A stretch of 5,696 bases of DNA from an uncultured Clostridium sp. (lineage in GTDB: Bacteria > Bacillota > Clostridia > TANB77 > CAG-508). Below the pieces are notes generated by a model. The model was not told the DNA's origin. It ran no database searches and saw nothing but the letters and a program-made list of their open reading frames with translations. Each line of letters begins with the position of its first letter. Positions within the stretch are counted from its first letter, which is position 1. Location of the stretch: the NCBI GenBank assembly GCA_900556865.1, contig USQS01000059.1, forward strand, positions 1 through 5,696, in the 5' to 3' direction. Shown piece by piece: positions 1 through 5,696 of this stretch. A program made the position numbers and the translations under genes.

Positions 1-398
1 TGCCTTTTTTTACATGGATTTTTATACAATGTTTTAAGGTTGTTTGGGATTTAATTACAACTAAAAAACTTGATTTTAAACGAATAATGGGAGCAGGAGG
101 AATGCCAAGTTCACATTCTGCAATCGTTATGGCAATTACTGTTTTACTAGGAAGAGATGTAGGGTTTGATAGTTCTATATTTGCAATGTCTTTAATATTT
201 TCTTGTGTTGTAATGTATGATGCAGCAGGAGTAAGAAGAGCGGCTGGAAAACAAGCAAGAATTTTGAATAAAATAGTTGAAACACCAGGACTTACAGGAA
301 TTGAAGTTCAAGAAAAACTAGTAGAAGTTTTAGGGCATAGCCCAACTCAAGTTTTTGTAGGTGCAATTATTGGAATTATTGTGGGGTGTATATTTTAG
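1..398 (+). CDS. DUF212 (YuiD-like, divergent PAP2) membrane protein, 5' partial
   Basis: The reading frame is open from base 3 and ends at TAG 396-398, giving 131 visible residues. The ATG at 87 is internal: the codons before it encode a hydrophobic helix followed by KKLDFKR, which leads straight into the family hallmark G-A-G-G-M-P-S-S-H-S-A (bases 90-122). Further downstream, D-A-A-G-V-R-R-A-A-G-K-Q and L-G-H-S-P-T-Q-V are also typical of DUF212, and the protein ends in a hydrophobic helix. Family members are about 150 residues long, so roughly 10-25 N-terminal residues lie outside the window. DUF212 proteins are integral membrane proteins distantly related to PAP2/vanadium haloperoxidase phosphatases. 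The serine-histidine motif is suggestive, but no reaction is firmly established. The stop codon abuts the next gene's ATG, so the two are very probably co-transcribed and translationally coupled. Family assignment is secure; function is not. Confidence 0.9.
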   Translation, partial: PFFTWIFIQCFKVVWDLITTKKLDFKRIMGAGGMPSSHSAIVMAITVLLGRDVGFDSSIFAMSLIFSCVVMYDAAGVRRAAGKQARILNKIVETPGLTGIEVQEKLVEVLGHSPTQVFVGAIIGIIVGCIF

Positions 399-1652
399 AT
401 GGATGTTATTGTAATAGGTGGAGGACCTAGTGGAATGATGGCTGCAATTTCTGCAAGCCAAAAGGGAAAAAAGGTTTTATTATTAGAAAAAAATAGTTTA
501 CTTGGAAAAAAGCTTTTAATAACAGGAAAAGGAAGGTGTAATGTTACATCTTCTTTGCCAATTGAAGAATTTATTAAAAATACTCCAGGAAATGGAAAGT
601 TTTTATATAGTTCGTATAATTCATTTACAAATAAAGATATTATAAATTTTTTAGAAAAACAGGGATTAAAATTAAAAGAAGAAAGAGGAAATAGAATATT
701 TCCAGTAACCAATAAAGCTAAAGATGTTTTAGATTGTTTTGAAAAAAAGCTAAAACAATTAAATGTTAAAATTCTATATAACCAAAAAGTCATAGAAATA
801 TTAACTTTAGAGGAAAATAAAATAAAAAAAGTTGTGGGAGTTAAAACTGAAAATAATACTTTTTATGCAGATAAAGTTATTTTAGCAACGGGAGGAAAAA
901 GCTACCCATTAACAGGGTCTACGGGAGATGGGTATGAATTAGCAAAAAAAATAGGTCATACTATAACAAAAATAAGGCCATCTTTAGTTCCTTTATCAAC
1001 ATATAATTTAGAACTTTTGGGAAATTTACAAGGTTTAAGTTTAAAAAATGTTAAAATAAAATTTGTAGATAAATGCAAAAATAAAGTGACATATGAAGAT
1101 TTTGGAGAAATGCTTTTTACTCATTTTGGTGTTTCAGGACCTGTAATTCTTAGCGGTTCAGCTCATCTTGTTAGATATAAAGATATAGATAATCTTATGC
1201 AAAATAAAAAGCTTGTACTTGAAATTGATTTTAAACCGGCATTATCAGAAGAACAATTAGATAGCAGAATTTTAAGAGATTTTTCAGCTGAAAAAAATAA
1301 GGCTTTTAAAAACAGTTTAGATAAACTTTTACCTCAAAAATTAATACCTGTTATTATTAAATTATCAGAAATTGATGAAAATAAGCAAGTCAATTCTATT
1401 ACCAAAGAGGAAAGGTTAGCTCTTGTTAGGTTATTAAAATGTTTTGAAGTACATATAAAAAATTTCAGAAAAATTGAAGATGCAATTATTACAAGTGGTG
1501 GAATTAATATAAAAGAAATTAACCCAAAGACGATGGAATCTAAATTAGTTTCTGGACTGTTTTTTGCGGGTGAAGTAATAGATGTTGATTGTTATACAGG
1601 TGGATTTAATCTACAAGTAGCATATTCTACAGGATATGTTGCAGGAAGTTAA
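399..1652 (+). CDS. HI0933/YhiN/BaiN-family NAD(P)/FAD-dependent oxidoreductase
   Basis: Complete 417-residue flavoprotein, the usual length for this family. The N-terminus MDVIVIGGGPSG is a Rossmann beta-alpha-beta FAD-binding fold (G7, G9, G12), with E30 at the end of the second strand placed to bind the adenosine ribose. Family signatures follow in order: G-K-K-L-L-I-T-G-K-G-R-C-N (36-48), R-I-F-P-V-T (99-104), I-L-A-T-G-G-K-S-Y-P (161-170) with T-G-S-T-G-D-G-Y (172-179), F-T-H-F-G-V-S-G-P (240-248), and the C-terminal FAD-contacting block F-F-A-G-E-V-I-D-V-D (388-397) with T-G-G-F-N-L-Q-V-A (400-408). The start is fixed because the first beta strand begins at residue 2. A weak GGGGTG lies 10 bases upstream inside the preceding gene. 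Members are cytosolic FAD proteins (YhiN, YtfP, HI0933); one homologue, BaiN, has been linked to bile acid metabolism, but that should not be transferred here. The physiological substrate is unknown. Confidence 0.93.
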   Translation: MDVIVIGGGPSGMMAAISASQKGKKVLLLEKNSLLGKKLLITGKGRCNVTSSLPIEEFIKNTPGNGKFLYSSYNSFTNKDIINFLEKQGLKLKEERGNRIFPVTNKAKDVLDCFEKKLKQLNVKILYNQKVIEILTLEENKIKKVVGVKTENNTFYADKVILATGGKSYPLTGSTGDGYELAKKIGHTITKIRPSLVPLSTYNLELLGNLQGLSLKNVKIKFVDKCKNKVTYEDFGEMLFTHFGVSGPVILSGSAHLVRYKDIDNLMQNKKLVLEIDFKPALSEEQLDSRILRDFSAEKNKAFKNSLDKLLPQKLIPVIIKLSEIDENKQVNSITKEERLALVRLLKCFEVHIKNFRKIEDAIITSGGINIKEINPKTMESKLVSGLFFAGEVIDVDCYTGGFNLQVAYSTGYVAGS

Positions 1653-1660
1653 AATGCATA

Positions 1661-1689
1661 TTGACTTTTTAAATACCATGTGATATAGT
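1661..1689 (+). promoter_or_regulatory. Sigma-A-type extended -10 promoter for the hemolysin III gene
   Basis: TTGACT (1661-1666) and TATAGT (1684-1689) are separated by exactly 17 bases, and TG at 1681-1682 forms an extended -10 (TGnTATAGT). Each hexamer is one mismatch from consensus. The predicted transcript start is around 1696, about 24 bases before the chosen ATG. The promoter begins 8 bases after the oxidoreductase stop and separates the hemolysin III gene from the upstream pair. It was found by eye, with no experimental support. Confidence 0.7.
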
Positions 1690-1700
1690 TTAACAAACTA
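1686..1700. repeat. Perfect palindrome over the -10/start-site region
   Basis: TAGTTT (1686-1691) and AAACTA (1695-1700) are perfect 6-bp inverted arms around a 3-base centre AAC. The left arm overlaps the last four bases of the -10 and the right arm covers the predicted transcript start. That is where a dimeric repressor would block transcription. It is short and AT-rich, so chance is possible, and the binding protein cannot be named. Confidence 0.4.
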
Positions 1701-1709
1701 GATAGAAAG

Positions 1710-1714
1710 AAGGA
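1710..1714 (+). promoter_or_regulatory. Shine-Dalgarno AAGGA deciding the hemolysin III start
   Basis: AAGGA sits 5 bases before the ATG at 1720 but overlaps the first base of the other in-frame ATG at 1714. Only the start at 1720 has usable spacing, so the protein should begin MKRIKL rather than MHMKRIKL. Confidence 0.7.
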
Positions 1715-1719
1715 TGCAT

Positions 1720-2395
1720 ATGAAAAGAATAAAATTATCAGATAGGATTTTACCAAAATATACTAAAGGAGAAGAAATTTTTAATATGACAACACATATT
1801 GTTGGTGGAGCTATGGGCATAGTTGCTTTAGTATTATGTATTATTTTTGCAGCACTTCATCATAATGGTTATGGGGTTGTTGCAAGTTCAATTTATGGAA
1901 CAACGATGATATTATTATATACAATGTCAAGTGTTTACCATGGGTTAAAACCAAATACAACAGCCAAAAAAGTCTTTCAAATTTTGGACCATTGCTCTAT
2001 TTTTTTACTTATTGCAGGTTCATACACGCCTTTTGCACTTTGCACATTAAGAGAAATTGATATGAAATTACGGTTGGTGGATTTTTGGTATTATTTGGGG
2101 AACTGCAATTTTAGGAATAGTACTAAATTCAATAGATTTAAAAAAATATAAAGTTTTTTCTATGATATGTTATTTATTAATGGGTTGGACAATTATTTTT
2201 AAAGTAAATTTATTACCACAAAAATTAGGATTAGGCGGAATGATACTTTTAGTAGGTGGAGGAATAATATATACAATTGGAGCAATTTTATATGGGCTTG
2301 GAAAAAAACATAAATATATACATTCTCTATTTCATATTGCCATTTTTATAGGGAGCTTGCTTCATTTTCTTTGTATATTATTATATGTTGTTTAG
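1720..2395 (+). pseudogene. Hemolysin III / PAQR-family membrane protein, frameshifted
   Basis: The 5' part (1720 to about 2070) encodes 117 residues matching the N-terminal half of the hemolysin III (YqfA/TrhA, PAQR) family: E-E-I-F-N-M-T-T-H (18-26), S-S-V-Y-H (70-74), D-H (90-91) and A-G-S-Y-T-P-F (99-105), with hydrophobic helices between. It then runs 27 unrelated residues to TAA at 2149-2151. The rest of the family sequence continues in the next frame from GGT at 2072: F-G-I-I-W-G-T-A-I-L-G-I, Y-L-L-M-G-W, G-G-G-I-I-Y-T-I-G, and the C-terminal histidine motif H-x3-H-x3-H, ending at TAG 2393-2395. Removing one base near C2071 joins both parts into 224 residues, the normal length, with all conserved histidines. 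The family are seven-helix membrane proteins related to adiponectin receptors; cytolytic activity is reported for only a few. Either the gene is recently broken or the extra base is a sequencing or assembly error. The second fragment's first ATG (2162) has no ribosome site and would make a protein lacking the core, so two separate genes are unlikely. Confidence 0.88.
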
Positions 2396-2397
2396 TC

Positions 2398-2426
2398 TTG
2401 ATTTTTTTTATTTTGTATAGTAAAAT
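2398..2426 (+). promoter_or_regulatory. Probable promoter of the trpS-argS unit
   Basis: TTGATT (2398-2403) and TAAAAT (2421-2426) are 17 bases apart, with start predicted near 2433. A second -10-like TATAGT at 2416-2421 lies only 12 bases from this -35 and is less likely. The -35 starts 3 bases after the hemolysin III stop codon. Confidence 0.6.
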
Positions 2427-2439
2427 ATTGAAGAGAAAA

Positions 2440-2453
2440 AGGCTGTGTAGCCT
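2440..2453 (+). other. Small stem-loop in the trpS mRNA leader
   Basis: AGGCT (2440-2444) and AGCCT (2449-2453) can pair as a 5-bp stem with a GTGT loop, within about 10 bases of the predicted 5' end of the transcript. No U-run follows, so it is not a terminator. The leader of about 48 bases is too short for a T-box and lacks the T-box consensus. It could protect the mRNA 5' end or be incidental. Confidence 0.35.
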
Positions 2454-2480
2454 AAATAAATGAAAGTGAAGTGAAATAAG

Positions 2481-3488
2481 ATGAAGAAAAAAAGAATTGT
2501 TACAGGAGATAGACCGACAGGAAAAATGCATATAGGTCATTATTTTGGTTCTTTAATAAATAGAGTAAAAATGCAAGATGAATATGAAGAATATATTTTA
2601 ATAGCAGATGTTCAAGCTTTAACAGATAATTTTACAAACCCAGACAAAGTTAGAAAAAGTGTTAGAGAATTAGCTATAGATTATTTATCTTGTGGTATAG
2701 ACCCCAATAAAGCAACAATATATATACAATCAATGATACCTGAAACTGCAGAATTAACAGTATTTTATTCAAATTTAGTTACTATAGCAAGGTTAGAAAG
2801 AAACCCAACTGTAAAAACAGAAATTGCTCAAAAAAGAGATGTTTTTGGGGAAAGTGTAACATATGGTTTTTTAGGGTACCCAGTAAGTCAAGCAGCAGAT
2901 ATAACAGTATTAGGAGGAGAATTTGTTCCAGCAGGAGAAGACCAAGAGCCTTTAATAGAGCAATGTAGAGAAATTGTAAGAAAATTTAATAATATTTATG
3001 GAGATGTTTTAAAAGAGCCGGAAATTTATTTATCTAAAAATAAAAGAATAAAAGGATTAGATGGAAATGAGAAAATGGGTAAATCACTAGGAAATGCAAT
3101 TTATATTTCAGATACACCAGAAGAAATACAAAAAAAAGTGATGAGTGCAGTAACAGACCCAAATAGAATAAAAAAAGATGATTTAGGAAATCCAGATATA
3201 TGTATGGTAGCATATTATTATAAATTATTTAGCAAAGAAGAAGAAGTGAAAAAAGTATGCGAAGAATGTAGAGCAGGAAAAAGAGGATGTGTTGCTTGTA
3301 AAAAACAATTGGCAAATAATATAATAGAATATTTAAGACCAATGAGAGAAAAAAGAAAATATTATGAAGAACACCCAGAAGAAGTAGAAAGAATATTAAA
3401 AGAAGGAACAAAAAAAGCTCAAGAGGAAGCTAAAGTTACTATGAAAGAAATAAAAAAAGCTATGAAACTAAATTATTTTGAAAAATAA
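2481..3488 (+). CDS. trpS: Tryptophanyl-tRNA synthetase (TrpRS), with iron-sulfur-type cysteine motif
   Basis: Complete 335-residue class Ic synthetase; it charges tRNA-Trp with tryptophan using ATP in the cytoplasm. The N-terminus T-G-D-R-P-T-G-K-M-H-I-G-H carries the HIGH signature (H17-H20), and K-M-G-K-S (198-202) is the KMSKS loop. G-E-D-Q (152-155), with following E160, R163 and F-N (169-170), is the conserved Rossmann-core segment. Length matches bacterial TrpRS. The C-terminal anticodon-side region has C241, C260, C263, C270 and C273. C241-x21-C263-x6-C270-x2-C273 closely resembles the [4Fe-4S] motif known from Thermotoga maritima TrpRS (recalled spacing x22-x6-x2), so a cluster is inferred but not shown. 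The ATG at 2481 is fixed by an in-frame TGA at 2472-2474. The Shine-Dalgarno is weak (GAAGTG, 2468-2473). It is first in a probable operon with argS, whose ATG lies 44 bases downstream. Confidence 0.97.
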   Translation: MKKKRIVTGDRPTGKMHIGHYFGSLINRVKMQDEYEEYILIADVQALTDNFTNPDKVRKSVRELAIDYLSCGIDPNKATIYIQSMIPETAELTVFYSNLVTIARLERNPTVKTEIAQKRDVFGESVTYGFLGYPVSQAADITVLGGEFVPAGEDQEPLIEQCREIVRKFNNIYGDVLKEPEIYLSKNKRIKGLDGNEKMGKSLGNAIYISDTPEEIQKKVMSAVTDPNRIKKDDLGNPDICMVAYYYKLFSKEEEVKKVCEECRAGKRGCVACKKQLANNIIEYLRPMREKRKYYEEHPEEVERILKEGTKKAQEEAKVTMKEIKKAMKLNYFEK

Positions 3489-3516
3489 GGTATTTTAGTG
3501 GCTCTTAATTGGGCAA

Positions 3517-3523
3517 GAAGGGA
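3517..3523 (+). promoter_or_regulatory. Shine-Dalgarno GAAGGGA deciding the argS start
   Basis: The purine run GAAGGGA sits 9 bases before the ATG at 3533. It abuts the in-frame ATG at 3524 and lies downstream of the in-frame TTG at 3509, so neither could use it. This favours a start at 3533 and a protein beginning MVSYKSKI. Confidence 0.65.
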
Positions 3524-3532
3524 ATGATTAAA

Positions 3533-5242
3533 ATGGTAAGCTATAAATCTAAAATTTCAGAGCAGATAGCAAAAGCAACTAATATACCTCAAGAAGAAAT
3601 TGAAAAATATATAGAGATACCAAAAGATATGGCAAATGGTGATTATGCTTTTCCATGCTTTAAATTAGCAAAAACACTTAAGAAATCGCCTATAGTTATA
3701 GCAAATGAAATTAAACAGGAATTTCAAATTGAAGAAGATATTATATCTAAAGTGGAAGTAGTAGGTGGGTATCTTAACTTTTTTGTAAATAAATTAAATA
3801 AAACAAAACAAATTATAGAAGAAATGGCAAATAATGAACAATATGGGAAATCCAATTTTGGAAAGGGAACAAATATAATTGTTGAATTTTCTTCGCCTAA
3901 TATTGCAAAACCATTTCACATAGGGCATTTAAGAACAACAGGAATAGGGCAAGCATTATATAATATATATAAATTTCTAGGCTATAATGTTATAGGAATT
4001 AATCATCTAGGAGATTATGGAACTCAATTTGGTAAAATGATAGAAGGGTACAAAAAATGGGGAAGTGAGTATTCTTTCAAAGAACATCCAATAGATGATT
4101 TATTAGATTTATATGTTAGAATAAATGAATTATGTAAAAACGATGAAAATGCATTAAATGAATGTAGAGAAAATTTCAAAAAATTGGAAAATGGAGATAA
4201 ATACTGTATAGAAATTTGGAAAAAATTTAAAGAATTAAGTTTACAAGAATTTCAAAGAATATACAATATGTTAGGAACTACTTTTGATTCATGGAATGGA
4301 GAAGCATTTTACACAGATAAAATGCCAGAAGTAATAGATATTCTCCAAAAATCGGGACATTTAGTAGAATCAAATGGTGCAAAAATAATTAATTTAGAAG
4401 ACCAAAATATTTCAACACCATGTATGATTGTTAAGTCAAATGGCTCAACAACATATGGCACAAGAGATTTAGCAGCAATTTTATATAGAGCAAGAACATA
4501 TCATTACGATAAATGTTTATATGTTGTTGGCTCTGAACAAGATTTACATTTTAGACAGGTTTTTGGTTCGGCAAGATATTTAGGATTAGATGAAAAATAC
4601 ATAAAAGGTTTAGAGCATATTTCTTATGGAATGATAAGGCTTGAAACAGGTAAAATGTCAACAAGAGAAGGAACTTTAATAAAATTGGAAGATTTATTAA
4701 ATGAAGCTATATCAAGAGTAGATAAAATTCTTGAAGAAAAAAATCCAGATGTAGAAAATAAAGAAGATATTGCAAGAAAAGTTGGTATTGGTGCTGTAGT
4801 ATTTAATAATTTAGCAACATCACGAGTAAAAGACCAAATTTTTAAATGGGAAGAAGTACTTAATTTTCAAGGAGAAACAGGGCCATATATTCAATATACA
4901 TATGTAAGAACACAAAGTGTGTTAAATAAAGCTCAATATATGCCTAAAGCTGAAGAAATAAATATTAATAATTTGCAAGATAAATATTCACAAAATATAA
5001 TAAATATTATTTATAATTTTGAAGAAACATTAAAACAAGTTGTATATAAAAATGAACCATCAATACTTGCAAGATATTTAATTGATTTAGCAAAAAGCTA
5101 TAGTTTATTTTATAATGAAAATAAAATTATATGTAATGAAAAAGAAATTCAAAATGCAAGAATTTATTTAACATATATGGTAGGAAAAGTATTAAAACAG
5201 GGAGCTAAATTGCTTGGTATAGAAATGCCAGAAAAAATGTAA
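3533..5242 (+). CDS. argS: Arginyl-tRNA synthetase (ArgRS)
   Basis: Complete 569-residue class I synthetase; it attaches arginine to tRNA-Arg using ATP and, as known for the family, needs the tRNA present for amino acid activation. Domains in order: N-terminal Add1 tRNA-binding domain (about 1-90, with M-A-N-G-D-Y-A-F-P); catalytic core beginning V-E-F-S-S-P-N, with F-H-I-G-H (HIGH, 129-132); T-Y-G-T-R-D-L-A-A (307-315); the family's degenerate KMSKS loop K-M-S-T-R-E-G (374-380); and G-E-T-G-P-Y-I-Q-Y (447-455) leading into the C-terminal DALR anticodon-binding domain (about 455-569), which ends G-I-E-M-P-E-K-M as is usual. All key motifs are intact and length is typical. The start was chosen by Shine-Dalgarno spacing and the usual N-terminus; the frame also stays open upstream to a TTG at 3509. 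No separate promoter is evident in the 44-base gap after trpS, so it is probably co-transcribed with trpS. Confidence 0.97.
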   Translation: MVSYKSKISEQIAKATNIPQEEIEKYIEIPKDMANGDYAFPCFKLAKTLKKSPIVIANEIKQEFQIEEDIISKVEVVGGYLNFFVNKLNKTKQIIEEMANNEQYGKSNFGKGTNIIVEFSSPNIAKPFHIGHLRTTGIGQALYNIYKFLGYNVIGINHLGDYGTQFGKMIEGYKKWGSEYSFKEHPIDDLLDLYVRINELCKNDENALNECRENFKKLENGDKYCIEIWKKFKELSLQEFQRIYNMLGTTFDSWNGEAFYTDKMPEVIDILQKSGHLVESNGAKIINLEDQNISTPCMIVKSNGSTTYGTRDLAAILYRARTYHYDKCLYVVGSEQDLHFRQVFGSARYLGLDEKYIKGLEHISYGMIRLETGKMSTREGTLIKLEDLLNEAISRVDKILEEKNPDVENKEDIARKVGIGAVVFNNLATSRVKDQIFKWEEVLNFQGETGPYIQYTYVRTQSVLNKAQYMPKAEEININNLQDKYSQNIINIIYNFEETLKQVVYKNEPSILARYLIDLAKSYSLFYNENKIICNEKEIQNARIYLTYMVGKVLKQGAKLLGIEMPEKM

Positions 5243-5282
5243 TAAAATTGTAACATAAAAGTAATATAAAAGTAATATAAAT
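5239..5282 (+). repeat. Four in-phase 11-bp direct repeats, GTAAYA every 11 bp
   Basis: Copies begin at 5239, 5250, 5261 and 5272: GTAATAAAATT, GTAACATAAAA, GTAATATAAAA, GTAATATAAAT. The last three differ from one another at only two positions (5 and 11). The first matches 8 of 11 bases and overlaps the argS stop codon. All four carry the hexamer GTAAYA. The array ends 3 bases before the -35 of the following promoter, and 11 bp places the copies on one face of the helix. This is the geometry of OmpR/PhoB-family response regulator sites: the Bacillus PhoP hexamer TTHAYA differs only at the first base. The regulator and signal are inferred. In such AT-rich DNA a chance slippage repeat is the alternative. 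Confidence 0.6.
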
Positions 5283-5285
5283 AGC

Positions 5286-5314
5286 TTGAAAAAAATATAT
5301 AAAAATGATAATAT
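5286..5314 (+). promoter_or_regulatory. Extended -10 promoter for the small membrane protein gene
   Basis: TTGAAA (5286-5291) and TAATAT (5309-5314) are separated by 17 bases, and TG at 5306-5307 gives an extended -10 (TGnTAATAT). Start is predicted near 5321, leaving about 33 bases of leader that contain the strong AGGAGG ribosome site. It lies directly downstream of the four 11-bp repeats. Confidence 0.65.
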
Positions 5315-5353
5315 AAACATATAATAATAAACGAAAGAATAGGAGGAAGAGAT

Positions 5354-5692
5354 ATGTTTGTATTAGATATAACAAATCCGTTAACATTATTATTGGTAGT
5401 ACTAGCAACAGCATTATTAGTTTTTTTAGGACAAGAAGTTAAAAAAAGTACAATCGTTATGTTGCCACTTGGAGCTTTTTTAATTATGCTAATTATTCAT
5501 GTGGTTCAAGTTTCAACTTTAAGTGAAGAATTTTTATATTTAGCTGGTGTTTTATATAGATGTATAGCACTAGACTTTATATTTATATTTGTAACATTCT
5601 TCTCATATTTATGGGTTGACGATATTGAAGCAAAAAAGAATAACATTAAAAGTATAGACAATAGTCTAGACTGGTTTTGGAAAGAAATATAA
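5354..5692 (+). CDS. Small three-helix membrane protein of unknown function
   Basis: Complete 112-residue protein that I do not recognise. It has three hydrophobic segments: about 9-26 (leucine/valine-rich), 33-53, and a long one at 60-88 that may be a single helix beginning near 66. Charged stretches Q-E-V-K-K (27-31) and D-D-I-E-A-K-K (89-95) flank them. The soluble tail of about 24 residues ends S-L-D-W-F-W-K-E-I, an aromatic patch that could lie on the membrane surface or contact a partner. There is no cleavable signal peptide with an obvious site, and no catalytic or metal-binding motif. The start is well supported by AGGAGG (5341-5346) with 7-base spacing. It has its own extended -10 promoter preceded by a repeat array, so it is probably regulated separately from argS. 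The real coding nature is supported by codon use, signals and membrane topology; function cannot be assigned. Confidence 0.85.
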   Translation: MFVLDITNPLTLLLVVLATALLVFLGQEVKKSTIVMLPLGAFLIMLIIHVVQVSTLSEEFLYLAGVLYRCIALDFIFIFVTFFSYLWVDDIEAKKNNIKSIDNSLDWFWKEI

Positions 5693-5696
5693 AAAA

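Noticed and set aside
395..793. A 132-residue open frame on the minus strand opposite the oxidoreductase gene
   Set aside because: It lies wholly within a clearly recognised gene on the other strand, and its composition (runs of F, S, L, P) is what the reverse complement of A-rich codons gives. It has no family features.
2162..2395. A separate 77-residue membrane protein gene
   Set aside because: It is the C-terminal part of hemolysin III continuing in the shifted frame. Homology extends upstream of its ATG to 2072, and there is no ribosome site.
2396..2420. T-run after hemolysin III as a Rho-independent terminator
   Set aside because: No GC-containing stem precedes the eight T residues. 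The region is better explained as the -35 and spacer of the trpS promoter.
2396..2480. T-box or other riboswitch controlling trpS
   Set aside because: The leader is under 90 bases in total, has no T-box consensus sequence and no antiterminator/terminator pair, and contains only a 5-bp hairpin.
2346..2540. A 64-residue minus-strand frame across the trpS promoter
   Set aside because: It overlaps the + strand promoter, leader and trpS start, has low-complexity Ser/His/Leu content, and is not recognisable.
3229..3411. A 60-residue, almost entirely hydrophobic open frame on the minus strand inside trpS
   Set aside because: The L/I/F runs are the mirror of Lys/Glu-rich codons in the TrpRS C-terminal region, so it is not a real membrane peptide.
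5205..5414. A minus-strand hydrophobic frame across the argS-membrane gene spacer
   Set aside because: It is produced by reading A-rich promoter and repeat DNA in reverse. It runs over the promoter, repeats and ribosome site of the real + strand gene and shows no family features.
5651..5672. Inverted repeats around AGTCTAGACT at the end of the small membrane gene
   Set aside because: They are short, lie inside coding sequence upstream of the stop, and are not followed directly by a T-run, so a terminator or operator role is not supported.

Overview
The window is a low-GC, AT-rich stretch of bacterial chromosome with every gene on the + strand. It has AGA-dominated arginine codons, TGG tryptophan codons, and no in-frame TGA in any intact gene, so the standard bacterial code fits. 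The gene families and the cysteine-motif type of tryptophanyl-tRNA synthetase point to a Firmicute, most likely of class Clostridia. That is an inference from protein character, not a database match. No phage, IS, CRISPR, tRNA or rRNA signal is visible, and the content is mostly housekeeping.

Layout: (1) Bases 1-1652 hold the 3' part of a DUF212 (YuiD-like, divergent PAP2) membrane protein gene, followed with no gap by an intact HI0933/YhiN/BaiN-family FAD-dependent oxidoreductase, probably translated from one mRNA. (2) Bases 1653-2395 hold a hemolysin III/PAQR-family membrane protein gene with its own extended -10 promoter and a palindrome over the start-site region. Its reading frame is broken by one extra base near 2071, and correcting that restores a 224-residue family-length protein. 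(3) Bases 2396-5242 hold a two-gene aminoacyl-tRNA synthetase unit, trpS then argS, behind a single visible promoter and a short leader with a small hairpin. No T-box is seen. The TrpRS carries a C-x21-C-x6-C-x2-C motif near its C-terminus that resembles the [4Fe-4S] motif known from Thermotoga maritima TrpRS. (4) Bases 5243-5692 hold an orphan 112-residue, three-helix membrane protein gene with a strong promoter and Shine-Dalgarno sequence. It is preceded by four in-phase 11-bp repeats (GTAAYA every 11 bp).

The least explained element is that repeat array. Its geometry (7-bp GTAAYAT unit, 4-bp A/T spacer, 11-bp period, placed just upstream of a -35) is that of binding sites for OmpR/PhoB-family response regulators such as the Pho box. 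It suggests the small membrane protein is under two-component control. The other items worth checking are the hemolysin III frameshift (real or an assembly error) and the TrpRS iron-sulfur motif. I see no convincing new multi-gene system. No clear Rho-independent terminator is visible between the units, so read-through between them is possible.
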